Shown here piece by piece: positions 29,996 through 37,983 of a stretch of DNA of 64,000 nucleotides; within the stretch, counting starts at the first letter, position 1; each line of letters starts with the position of its first letter. Source of the stretch: Micromonospora fulviviridis (lineage in GTDB: Bacteria; Actinomycetota; Actinomycetes; Mycobacteriales; Micromonosporaceae); contig NZ_BMRA01000009.1 in NCBI RefSeq assembly GCF_014648395.1, positions 149,744 to 213,743 on the forward strand, read 5' to 3'. The notes under the pieces were generated by a model. The model ran no database searches. It was given only the letters and a program-made list of their open reading frames with translations, and was not told the DNA's origin. A program made the position numbers and the translations under genes.

Positions 29996-30358
29996 ATGTC
30001 CGTCCACCACGCAGAGCATCCGGCGGGGCCGGAGATCACCCGCCTGCCGACCCTGTCCCTGGCGCTCGCCCGGGAGGGTCCGGCGGCGGTGGTGCGGGTC
30101 GGGGGCCCGCTCGACCTGGCGACCGTCGACCGGTTCGTCGGCCTCGTGGACAGGCTGGTGGCCGGCGGACCGCCCGCGGTGCTGGTGCTCGACCTGAGCG
30201 GGGTCACCTTCTTCTGCGCCGCCGGCGTCAACGCGCTGCTGGCGGTTCGCCGGCGAGTCGCCTCCGCGGGCAGCGCCCTGGTGGTGCGCGAGCCCTCCCG
30301 GATCACCGTCAAGGTCCTCGACATCGTCGGCCTCAAGGACGAATTCACCACCGAGTGA
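29996..30358 (+). CDS. STAS-domain anti-sigma factor antagonist homologue without the phosphorylation serine
   Basis: The 120-residue protein has the SpoIIAA/RsbV-type STAS fold: AVVRVGGPLDLATVDRFV, then the strand LVLDLSGVTFF, and the helix AGVNALLAVRRRVA. In classical antagonists the helix starts D-S-S-G and the serine is phosphorylated by the anti-sigma kinase; here the positions read C74-A75-A76-G77. It therefore should not be switched by phosphorylation in the usual way. The ATG follows GAGGAGC. Confidence 0.85.
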   Translation: MSVHHAEHPAGPEITRLPTLSLALAREGPAAVVRVGGPLDLATVDRFVGLVDRLVAGGPPAVLVLDLSGVTFFCAAGVNALLAVRRRVASAGSALVVREPSRITVKVLDIVGLKDEFTTE

Positions 30359-30512
30359 CCTGCCTTTCTCGACGCCTGTCAGCGAACGGCAGGGGTCACA
30401 TCGTCCCGCTGCCCGCCGGCGTCCGGCAGATACCCGAGGTGGATCAGCCCGAAACGGCGAGACACCCGTGATCGGAGCCACGGGCGGCCCACCCGGCCGC
30501 CGAGCCGCGTGC

Positions 30513-31760
30513 TCAGCCCGCCGGCGGGCGGTGCGCGTCGACGGCCCGGCCCATCCGGGTGACGGCCTCGGTGAGGATCGCGGGTGAGGTGGCGAAGTTG
30601 AGGCGTACGAAGCCGGCCCCGCCGGTGCCGAACACGTGCCCGGAGCTCAAGGCGACCCGCGCGTCGTCGAGGAACATCCTCGCCGGCCCGGCGAGGTCGC
30701 TGGCCACCCCCGGCTCGCCGGCCGGCTGCTCGGTGGCGATGCCCAGCCCGGTGCAGTCCAGCCAGGCGAGGTAGGTGCCCTCGGGCCGGTGGTGGGTGAC
30801 GGCCGGCAGGTGCTTCGCCAGCAGGGTCTCCAGCAGGGTGCGGTTGGCGTCGAGGCCGTCGAGGAGGAGGTCGAGCCACGGCCCGCCGGCACGGAACGCG
30901 GCGGTGTGCGCGAGGACGCCCAGGTGGCTGGGGCCGTGGCTGACCTCTTCCGGCATGCGGCGCAGGTCGGCGGCGGCCTCCGGCCCGGCGACCGCGAGCG
31001 CCGCCTTGAGCCCCGCGAGGTTCCACGCCTTGGAGGCGGAGGTGAGGGCGAACGCGTCCTCGGCGCCGGACACCGTGAGGTACGGGGTGAAGCGCGCCCC
31101 GGGCAGCACCAGCGGGGCGTGGATCTCGTCGGAGACCACCCGCACCCCGTGCCGGCGGGCCAGGTCGGCGACCGCCTCCAGCTCGTCCCGGCGGTGGACC
31201 ACGCCGGTCGGGTTGTGCGGACTGCACAGCAGGAACGCCGGCCGGCTGCCGCAGGCCCGGGCCCGGCGGAACGCCTCGTCGAGAGCGGCGGGGTCCATCC
31301 GCAGGTCGGGCCCGAGCGGAGCCTCGATCACCCGCCGGCCGGCGTGGCCGACGAACGCGTAGAAGGGCGGGTAGACGGGGGAGCAGACGACCACGGCGTC
31401 ACCGGGATCGGTCACCAGCCGGAGCACCTCGACGACGCCCATCATCACGTCGGGGACGACGGTCGTGCGGTCGACCCGGAAGTCGTGCCAGTCCCAGCGT
31501 CCGGCGGCGAACTCGCCGAGCGCCTCGGCGTACGCCGTGCCGTGCGCGTAGCCGGTGTCGCCGAGGTCGATGGCGCGGCGCAGCGCGTCGGCCACCGGCG
31601 GGGCCAGGGGCACGTCCTGCTCCGCGACCCAGAGGGGAAGCACGTCCGGCGGGTGCATCCGCCATTTCACGCTGCTGCGCTGGCGGAGTTCGGCCAGCGT
31701 GAGCACGGTGAGCGGATTCCGGGCCGCGGAGCCGTCGGCGGAGGGGTCGGGGCCTGCCAT
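30513..31760 (-). CDS. MalY/PatB-type PLP aminotransferase or C-S lyase
   Basis: The 415-residue PLP enzyme matches the MalY/PatB branch of class-I/II aminotransferases, many of which are cystathionine beta-lyases. Seen are LPLWVAEQDVPLAPPVADAL near the start, FLLCSPHNPTGVVH, and the PLP lysine in SASKAWNLAGLKAA. The ATG at 31760 lies ten bases past the stop of the upstream acyl-CoA dehydrogenase, so it is the last gene of the lipid operon. Its role there is unclear. Confidence 0.85.
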   Translation of the reverse strand: MAGPDPSADGSAARNPLTVLTLAELRQRSSVKWRMHPPDVLPLWVAEQDVPLAPPVADALRRAIDLGDTGYAHGTAYAEALGEFAAGRWDWHDFRVDRTTVVPDVMMGVVEVLRLVTDPGDAVVVCSPVYPPFYAFVGHAGRRVIEAPLGPDLRMDPAALDEAFRRARACGSRPAFLLCSPHNPTGVVHRRDELEAVADLARRHGVRVVSDEIHAPLVLPGARFTPYLTVSGAEDAFALTSASKAWNLAGLKAALAVAGPEAAADLRRMPEEVSHGPSHLGVLAHTAAFRAGGPWLDLLLDGLDANRTLLETLLAKHLPAVTHHRPEGTYLAWLDCTGLGIATEQPAGEPGVASDLAGPARMFLDDARVALSSGHVFGTGGAGFVRLNFATSPAILTEAVTRMGRAVDAHRPPAG

Positions 31761-31770
31761 GCCCACCACC

Positions 31771-33021
31771 CTAGGCCGTGCCCCCCTCGGTGTCGTTCCG
31801 CCGCCTCGCGGCCGCCTGGCGCCGCAGCTCGTGGCGGGCCAGGGCGTTCCGGTGCACCTCGTCGGGGCCGTCGGCGAAACGCAGCGTGCGGATACCGGCG
31901 TAGGCCCTCGCCAGCGGGAAGTCCTGGGACAGCCCCGCCGCCCCGTGCACCTGGATCGCCTTGTCCAGGATCCACTGGACGGTGGCCGGGGTCGCGATCT
32001 TGATGGCCTGGATCTCGGTGTGCGCGCCCTTGTTGCCCACGGTGTCCATGAGCCAGGCCGTCTTGAGCACCAGCAGGCGCAGCTGCTCGATCCGCACCCG
32101 CGACTCGGCGATCCACTCTCGGATCACGCCCTGCTCGGCCAGCGGCCGGCCGAACGCGACCCGCTGCTCGGCGCGCGCACACATCAGCTCGACGGCCCGC
32201 TCCGCGAGGCCGATCGAGCGCATGCAGTGGTGGATGCGGCCGGGCCCCAGCCTGGCCTGCGCGATCGCGAAGCCGTCGCCCTCGGCGCCGATCAGGTTCT
32301 CCACCGGCACGCGGACGTCGTGGAACTCCAGCTCGGCGTGACCGCCGTGGTCGTGGTCGTCGTAGCCGAACACCTCCATGCCGCGGACGACCTCCAGGCC
32401 CGGGGTGTCCCGCGGGACCAGCACCATGGACTGCTGGCGGTGCCGGTCGGCCTGCGGATCGGTCTTGCCCATGACGATGAGGATCCGCGCGTTGGGGTTC
32501 ATCGCGCCGGTGATCCACCACTTCCGGCCGTTGATCACGTAGTGGTCGCCGTCCCGCTCGATCCGGGTCGCGATGTTCGTGGCGTCCGACGACGCCACGT
32601 CGGGCTCCGTCATGGCGAACGAGGACCGGATCTCGGCGTCCAGCAGCGGCTCCAGCCACTGCTTGCGCTGCTGGGCGGTGCCGAACATCGCCAGCACCTC
32701 CATGTTGCCGGTGTCCGGGGCGGCGCAGTTGAGCACGGCGGGCGCCAGGTGGCTCCGCCCGGTGATCTCCGCGAGCGGGGCGTACTGGAGGTTGGTCAGG
32801 CCGGCCCCGTGCTCACCCGGCAGGAAGAGGTTCCACAGCCCCCGCTTCCTGGCCGCGGTGCGCAGCTGCGCGAGCACCGGCACCGAGTCCCAGGCCCACC
32901 GGTCGCCGAGCTGCCCGAGCTGCTCGTGGAAGACCTGCTCGGCCGGATGGATCTGGCGGTCCATGAAGTCCAGGAGGTTGTCGCGCAGTCCCTCGGTCCG
33001 CGGGTCCAGGGCGAAGTCCAT
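31771..33021 (-). CDS. ACAD10/ACAD11-type acyl-CoA dehydrogenase
   Basis: This 416-residue flavoprotein has the acyl-CoA dehydrogenase blocks SSFAMTEPDVASSDATNI, INGRKWWITGAM and IQVHGAAGLSQDFPLA. Near the C-terminus the usual catalytic YEG motif is replaced by FADGPDEVHR, with D384 in the position of the base; this variant is the hallmark of ACAD10/ACAD11. The start codon overlaps the stop of the APH-like kinase gene by one base. Together the two reproduce the domain pair of human ACAD11, which processes phosphorylated 4-hydroxyacyl-CoAs. The substrate assignment is family-based. Confidence 0.88.
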   Translation of the reverse strand: MDFALDPRTEGLRDNLLDFMDRQIHPAEQVFHEQLGQLGDRWAWDSVPVLAQLRTAARKRGLWNLFLPGEHGAGLTNLQYAPLAEITGRSHLAPAVLNCAAPDTGNMEVLAMFGTAQQRKQWLEPLLDAEIRSSFAMTEPDVASSDATNIATRIERDGDHYVINGRKWWITGAMNPNARILIVMGKTDPQADRHRQQSMVLVPRDTPGLEVVRGMEVFGYDDHDHGGHAELEFHDVRVPVENLIGAEGDGFAIAQARLGPGRIHHCMRSIGLAERAVELMCARAEQRVAFGRPLAEQGVIREWIAESRVRIEQLRLLVLKTAWLMDTVGNKGAHTEIQAIKIATPATVQWILDKAIQVHGAAGLSQDFPLARAYAGIRTLRFADGPDEVHRNALARHELRRQAAARRRNDTEGGTA

Positions 33022-34049
33022 CAGTGCTCCTTCAGGTAGGTCAGGCCGGCGTCGAGGAGCAGCTCGGTGACCTCGCCGAGCTGCTCGAAGCCGGCCCCGA
33101 CGGTCTGGCCACGCAGGTGGCGGACGTGGATGCCCTCGAGGATCGCGGCCAGCTTGAAGGCCGCCAGGCCGAGGTGGAAGCCGAGTGGCGGAAGGGCGCC
33201 CCCGCGCGCCGCCGCGTACCGTTCGAGGATCTCGTCCTCGGTCAGGAAGCCGGGCGCGGACGACGCCTCGGCCACGGCCGTGCCCACGAGCCGGCCGAGA
33301 CGCTGGTAGAGCACCAGCAGCGCCAGGTCGGTCAGCGGGTCGCCGAGTGTGGCCATCTCCCAGTCGATGACCGCGGCGAGGCGGTCCCGGTCGTCGACGA
33401 GGACGTTGTCGAGGCGGTAGTCGCCGTGCACGATGCCCGGCGCCGAGTCGGCCGGCACCCCGGCCGCCAGGCGGGCGTACAGCTCGTCGGCGGCCGGCAG
33501 GTCGCGGCAGTACGACGCGTCCAGCTGCTTGCGCCACCGCCGCACCTGCCGGGCCAGGAATCCCTCGGGCCGGCCGAAGTCGGCCAATCCCACAGCCGCA
33601 GGGTCGACCGCGTGCAGGGTGGCCAGGGTGTCGACCAGCCTGGCCGAGACGACCCGGGTGCGTTCCGGGCCGAGCCGTTCGAGTTCGGCCGCGTGCCGGT
33701 ACGCCGTGCCGGCGACCCGCTCCATCACGTAGAACGGCGCGCCGAGGACGTCGGCGTCCGCGCAGAGCGCGTAGGTCGCCGGGACCGGCACGTCGGTGGC
33801 GTGCAGCGCCGACATGACCCGGTACTCCCGGGCCATGTCGTGCGCGGTCGAGAGCACGTGCCCCAGCGGCGGCCGCCGCACGATCCAGGTCGTCCGCCCG
33901 TCACCCACCTCGTAGGTGAGGTTGGACTTTCCGCCGGCGATCAGCCGGGCGGTCGACACCCCCGTCGCCCCGGGCACCGAGGCGGCGAACCAGTCGGCGA
34001 GCCGGGCCAGGTCGAGGCCCGGCGGGTCGGGGAGCGCCGGGGCCGTCAC
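33021..34049 (-). CDS. APH-like kinase (ACAD10/11 kinase half, LvaA-like)
   Basis: The 342-residue protein has the aminoglycoside-phosphotransferase fold. The nucleotide region reads AGGKSNLTYEV, the catalytic loop is H208-G-D-Y-R-L-D-N215, and the metal-binding aspartate is D229 (VIDWEMATLGDP). In ACAD10/11 and in the levulinate kinase LvaA, such a domain phosphorylates a 4-hydroxyacyl-CoA. I set the start at the GTG that overlaps the previous stop as GTGA; the longer frame is a shadow of the MaoC gene. Antibiotic resistance is an unlikely role in this setting. Confidence 0.85.
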   Translation of the reverse strand: MTAPALPDPPGLDLARLADWFAASVPGATGVSTARLIAGGKSNLTYEVGDGRTTWIVRRPPLGHVLSTAHDMAREYRVMSALHATDVPVPATYALCADADVLGAPFYVMERVAGTAYRHAAELERLGPERTRVVSARLVDTLATLHAVDPAAVGLADFGRPEGFLARQVRRWRKQLDASYCRDLPAADELYARLAAGVPADSAPGIVHGDYRLDNVLVDDRDRLAAVIDWEMATLGDPLTDLALLVLYQRLGRLVGTAVAEASSAPGFLTEDEILERYAAARGGALPPLGFHLGLAAFKLAAILEGIHVRHLRGQTVGAGFEQLGEVTELLLDAGLTYLKEH

Positions 34050-34498
34050 GGGACCAGGACGCTGACGGTCTCGACGACGCGGGCCGGCTTCTCGGCGCCC
34101 GCCAGCTCGACGGTCACCTTCGCGGTCAGCTGGTAGCCGCCCCCGCCGGGCGCCAGCGACAGCAGCTCCACGCCGGCCCGCACCTCCGAGTCGACCGGGA
34201 CCGGAGCGGGGAAGCGAAGCTTGTTGGCGCCGTAGTTGACCCCCATGGTCAGCCCCTCGACCCGGTAGACCTGCCAGACCAGCATGGGCACCAGCGACAG
34301 CGTCAGGTACCCGTGCGCGATCGTCCCGCCGAACGGGCTGCGGGCGGCCCGCACCGGGTCGACGTGGATCCACTGGCGGTCACCGGTCGCCTCGGCGAAG
34401 GCGTCGATCTGCTGCTGGCTGATCCGGTGCCAGTCGGAGTGCCCGAGATGGGTGCCGACCGCCCGCTCCAGCTCCTCGATGCTCTCGAAGACCCTCAT
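34046..34498 (-). CDS. MaoC-like (R)-specific enoyl-CoA hydratase
   Basis: This 150-residue hot-dog protein carries the hydratase block TGDRQWIHVDP followed by GGTIAHGYLTLSL, close in size and motif to mycobacterial HtdZ (Rv0130). It should add water to, or remove it from, an enoyl/3-hydroxyacyl-CoA. The ATG is preceded by GGAGGAGGCG. It stands 17 bases after the FabG-like gene in the same operon. Confidence 0.87.
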   Translation of the reverse strand: MRVFESIEELERAVGTHLGHSDWHRISQQQIDAFAEATGDRQWIHVDPVRAARSPFGGTIAHGYLTLSLVPMLVWQVYRVEGLTMGVNYGANKLRFPAPVPVDSEVRAGVELLSLAPGGGGYQLTAKVTVELAGAEKPARVVETVSVLVP

Positions 34499-34515
34499 CG
34501 TCTCGCCTCCTCCAC

Positions 34516-35271
34516 TCAGGACTTCGGCCCGCCGGCGACGTACAGCACCTGGCCGGACACGAAGCCGGCGCCCTCGCTGACGAGGAACGACACGGCGTGC
34601 GCGATGTCCTCCGGCGTGCCGGTGCGGGCGACCGGGATCTGCGCCGCGGCGGCCCGCTTGAACTCCTCGAACGGCACGCCGAGCCGGGCCGCCGTGGCGG
34701 CGGTCATCTCGGTCTCGATGAAGCCCGGGGCGATCGCGTTCGCCGTGACCCCGAACTTCCCGAGTTCCAGGGCGAGGGTCTTGGTGAAGCCCTGCAACCC
34801 CGCCTTCGCGGCCGCGTAGTTGGCCTGGCCGCGGTTGCCCAGCGCGGAGGTGCTGGACAGGTTGACGATCCGTCCCCAACCGGCGCTGGTCATGTAGCCC
34901 TGCACGGCGCGGGTCATCAGGAACGAGCCGCGCAGGTGCACGTTCACGACCGCGTCCCAGTCGTCGGCGGTCATCTTGAACAGCAGGTTGTCCCGGGTGA
35001 TGCCGGCGTTGTTGACCAGGATCGTGGGCTCCGCCAGCTCTGCGGCGATCCGGTCCACGGCCGCCCGTACCGCCTGCTCGTCGGCGACGTCGGCGCCGAC
35101 GGCCAGGGCCCGGCCGCCCGCGGCCACGATCTCGTCGACGAGCGGCTGGCCCGCCGCCTCGTCCAGGTCGACGACGGCGACGGCGAAGCCGTCCCGGGCC
35201 AGTCGCCTCGCGACGCCGGCCCCGATGCCACGGGCCGCTCCGGTGACGACGGCGGTGCGCGTGCTGGTCAT
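34516..35271 (-). CDS. FabG-like 3-oxoacyl reductase (SDR)
   Basis: The 251-residue short-chain dehydrogenase has the cofactor loop TGAARGIGAGVA, NNAGITRDNL, the catalytic serine in NLSSTSAL and the YAAAK pair. The sequence is closest in style to FabG/PhaB reductases that act on 3-hydroxyacyl thioesters. Its start overlaps the quinone oxidoreductase stop, and GAGGAG inside that gene is its ribosome binding site. Confidence 0.88.
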   Translation of the reverse strand: MTSTRTAVVTGAARGIGAGVARRLARDGFAVAVVDLDEAAGQPLVDEIVAAGGRALAVGADVADEQAVRAAVDRIAAELAEPTILVNNAGITRDNLLFKMTADDWDAVVNVHLRGSFLMTRAVQGYMTSAGWGRIVNLSSTSALGNRGQANYAAAKAGLQGFTKTLALELGKFGVTANAIAPGFIETEMTAATAARLGVPFEEFKRAAAAQIPVARTGTPEDIAHAVSFLVSEGAGFVSGQVLYVAGGPKS

Positions 35272-36296
35272 GGCGCGTCAACTCCTCGATGGATGGGGTG
35301 AGGGCGGGTCGGAAGCGGGACGTACGCCACCCGGCCGACGGTGGCGCCGTCGGCGAGCCGCTGCACCCCGGCGGCCACCTCGTCGAGCGGGAGGCGCTCG
35401 CTGACCAGGGGCCGTACGGCGCCCTGGGCGGCCAGCGCGGTGAGGGCACGATGGCACTCGGCGACGGCGGCCGGGTCGTGGCGCTGGTAGAGGCCCCAGT
35501 GCAGGCCGACGATCGAGTAGTTCTTCACCAGGGCGTGGTTGAGCGCGGCGGACTGGATGCGGCCACCGGCGAAGCCGGCCACGAGGATCCGGCCCTCGAA
35601 GGCCACGCACTTGGTCGAACGCTGGTAGGTGTCGCCGCCGACCGGGTCGTAGACGACGTCGGCGCCCCGGCCACCGGTCTCGGCCCTGACCACCTCGACG
35701 AAGTCCTCGTCGCGCCGGTCCACCACCACGTCGGCGCCGAGCGCGCGGGCCACCGCGGCCTTCTCCGGACCACCGACGACGGCGATCACCCGGGCCCCGG
35801 CCGCCTTGCCGAGCTGGACGGCCGCGCTGCCGACGCCGCCGGCCGCCGCGTGCACCAGCAGCGTCTCGCCGGCGCGCAGCGCGGCCCGCCGGTGCAGGCC
35901 GAACCAGCCGGTCTGGTAGCCGATGTAGAGGGCGGAGGCCTCGGCGTCGTCGAGCGCCGGTGGCGCGGGGAACGTGGTCGCGGCGTCCAGCAGCGCGGAC
36001 TCGGCGAACCCGCCGTGGGGCAGCGCCGCGCCGCCGAGCACCCGGTCGCCGACGGCGAACCCGGTCACCCCCTCGCCGAGCGCGACGACCTCGCCGCACA
36101 GCTCGACCCCCGGGGTGAACGGCAGCTCCGGCCGGACCTGGTACTCGCCGCGGCACATGAGGACGTCGGGGAAGTTGGCCGGGGACGCCAGCACCCGGAC
36201 CACGAGCTGTCCGGGGCCCGGCTCCGGGTCGGGCACGTCGACGAGCCGCAGCACGTCGCGGGGCTCGCCGAGCTCGGTCACCCGCAATGCCCTCAC
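35268..36296 (-). CDS. NADPH:quinone oxidoreductase / zinc-free MDR family
   Basis: The 342-residue medium-chain dehydrogenase/reductase has the substrate block PANFPDVLMCRGEYQ, GVELCGEVVALGEGV, and the NADPH site VHAAAGGVGSAAVQLGKAAG. The cysteine/histidine zinc ligands of alcohol dehydrogenases are absent. It might reduce an enoyl-CoA or a quinone. Four-base overlaps link it to both neighbours in the operon. Confidence 0.87.
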   Translation of the reverse strand: MRALRVTELGEPRDVLRLVDVPDPEPGPGQLVVRVLASPANFPDVLMCRGEYQVRPELPFTPGVELCGEVVALGEGVTGFAVGDRVLGGAALPHGGFAESALLDAATTFPAPPALDDAEASALYIGYQTGWFGLHRRAALRAGETLLVHAAAGGVGSAAVQLGKAAGARVIAVVGGPEKAAVARALGADVVVDRRDEDFVEVVRAETGGRGADVVYDPVGGDTYQRSTKCVAFEGRILVAGFAGGRIQSAALNHALVKNYSIVGLHWGLYQRHDPAAVAECHRALTALAAQGAVRPLVSERLPLDEVAAGVQRLADGATVGRVAYVPLPTRPHPIHRGVDAP

Positions 36297-37075
36297 CGGA
36301 ACGCCCCCTCGTCCTCGAGCTGCCGCTGCAGCCGGTTCATGCCGTCGAGCCAGCGGTCGGTGTCGGTGGCGCGGTGCCGGTAGTAGTCCGCCACCCGGGG
36401 ATGCGGCAGGACCAGGAACCGGTCGTCGTGCAGGGCCTCCCACGTCGCCTCGGCCACGTCCTCCGGGGTGAGCGCCCCGTCGCGGCTGATCAGGTCCCGC
36501 AGCGGTCCGGTCCGGTCGAGCATCCGGGTCCGCACGCCCTGCGGGCAGATGGCCTGCACCACGACACCGCGATGCCGGTACGTCGCCGACAGCCACTCCG
36601 CGAACGCGACGCAGGCGTGCTTGCTGACCGCGTACGCCGGATTCCCGAGCGTGGTGAGCAGCCCGGCCGCGGACGCGGTCACCACGAAGCGGCCCGCGCC
36701 GCGCTCGACCCAGGCGGGGATCAGCAGTCGCGCGGCCCGCACGTGGGCCATGACGTTCACCTCGTGGCTGGCGGCCCAATCCGCCTCACCGGCGTCCAGT
36801 CCGCGCCCCCGGTCGATCCCGGCGTTGCCGAACCAGACGTCGATGTCGCCGAGGTGGCCGCGGGCCGTGTCGACCAGCGCGGCGACGCCCTGTTCGGTGG
36901 CGGCGTCGCCGGGAGCGGCCCAGCCGCCGATCGCCTCGGCCACCCGCCGGGCCGCCTCGCCGTCGAGGTCGTTGACCACGACCCGCGCCCCCTCGGCGGC
37001 GAGCCGGGTGGCCAGCGCGCGGCCGATCCCGTGCCCGGCGCCGGTCACGACGACGCCCCTGTCCCGTACCGGCAT
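36293..37075 (-). CDS. Short-chain dehydrogenase/reductase
   Basis: This 260-residue SDR has the cofactor loop TGAGHGIGRALA, GNAGIDRG, and the catalytic set TASAAG...YAVSK. The C-terminal tail (RVADYYRHRATDTDRW) is longer than in FabG. It overlaps the next gene upstream by one base and the quinone oxidoreductase downstream by four. It probably oxidises or reduces a hydroxyl group in the acyl chain handled by this operon. Confidence 0.87.
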   Translation of the reverse strand: MPVRDRGVVVTGAGHGIGRALATRLAAEGARVVVNDLDGEAARRVAEAIGGWAAPGDAATEQGVAALVDTARGHLGDIDVWFGNAGIDRGRGLDAGEADWAASHEVNVMAHVRAARLLIPAWVERGAGRFVVTASAAGLLTTLGNPAYAVSKHACVAFAEWLSATYRHRGVVVQAICPQGVRTRMLDRTGPLRDLISRDGALTPEDVAEATWEALHDDRFLVLPHPRVADYYRHRATDTDRWLDGMNRLQRQLEDEGAFR

Positions 37076-37839
37076 CAGACACCTCCGCTCAGGGTGAGAC
37101 CGCCGTCGACGACGAGCAGTTGACCGGTGATCCAGGCGGCGTCCTCGGAGAGCAGGAACGCGACGACGCTGCCGACGTCCGTGGGGACGCCGAGCCGCTT
37201 GAGCGGGTACGCCGCCGCGACCTCCTCCTCCCGGCCCTCGTAGAGGGCGGTGGCGAACCTCGTCTTCACCACGGCCGGGGCGACCGCGTTCACCCGGATG
37301 TCCGGCCCCAGCTCGACGGCGAGCTGCTGGGTGAGGTGGGTGAGCATCGCCTTGCTGGCGCCGTAGAAGCCGATGCCGGAGGCGGGCCGGACGCCGGCCA
37401 CCGAGGAGACGTTGACCACCGCGCCCCCGTGCTCGCCCAGCCAGGCCCGGTGGACCTGCTGCACCCAGGACAGCGCGGCGAGGCAGTTCACCTCGAAGAC
37501 CTTGCGGGCCGCGGCCAGGTCCAGCTCGACCAGCGGGCCGTACGCCGGGTTGACGCCGGTGTTGTTGACCAGGAAGTCCGCGCTGCCGAAGGTGTCGATC
37601 GCCCGGGTCACCACCTCGGCCTGGTGGTCGGGGTCGTCGGCGTGCCCGGCGACGCCGATCGCGTGCTCGGCGCCCAGCCGGGCGACCGCCTGGTCCAGCG
37701 CCTCCCGCTTGCGTGCCGTGACGACCACCTTGGCGCCGTCGGCGACCAGCCGCTCGGCGATGGCCAGGCCGATGCCGCGGCTGGCACCGGTGACGATCGC
37801 CGTGCGACCGGCGAATCTGCTCGACGCGGCCTCCGACAC
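37075..37839 (-). CDS. Short-chain dehydrogenase/reductase, first gene of lipid operon
   Basis: The 254-residue SDR has TGASRGIGLAIAERL, VNNTGVNPAYGPL, NVSSVAG and YGASK. I chose the GTG at 37839 because GGAGGG stands seven bases before it; a GTG two codons earlier abuts that site directly. The gene opens the eight-gene leftward operon, and the TetR-type palindrome lies 22 bases upstream. Confidence 0.86.
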   Translation of the reverse strand: MSEAASSRFAGRTAIVTGASRGIGLAIAERLVADGAKVVVTARKREALDQAVARLGAEHAIGVAGHADDPDHQAEVVTRAIDTFGSADFLVNNTGVNPAYGPLVELDLAAARKVFEVNCLAALSWVQQVHRAWLGEHGGAVVNVSSVAGVRPASGIGFYGASKAMLTHLTQQLAVELGPDIRVNAVAPAVVKTRFATALYEGREEEVAAAYPLKRLGVPTDVGSVVAFLLSEDAAWITGQLLVVDGGLTLSGGV

Positions 37840-37860
37840 GGCCACCCCCTCCGAAAGTTA

Positions 37861-37876
37861 CTAAGCGCTTGCTTAG
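37861..37876. promoter_or_regulatory. TetR-type operator (CTAAGC-GCTT-GCTTAG)
   Basis: Two perfect 6-base arms around GCTT make a 16-bp inverted repeat in the divergent region between the lipid operon and its TetR gene. Palindromes with AAGCGCTTGCTT cores are typical of TetR-family regulators of acyl-CoA metabolism. Its closeness to the operon start suggests direct repression. Confidence 0.65.
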
Positions 37877-37983
37877 AATGTGTCTGAGGGAGTGTGCGAC
37901 AGCCCGGCGGGAGTCGTCAACAGGTCGGCGCCGGCCGGTTGTGGTATCAATGCCGGCCGAGGCTCAGGAGGGAAGGTGGACGC

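Noticed and set aside
33021..34049. APH-like kinase as an antibiotic resistance gene
   Set aside because: It sits in a tightly coupled lipid operon next to an ACAD10/11-type dehydrogenase and has the AGGKSN block of that kinase group.
34050..34373. N-terminal extension of the APH-like kinase
   Set aside because: It is an out-of-frame shadow of the MaoC gene; the GTGA overlap at 34046-34049 gives the natural start.
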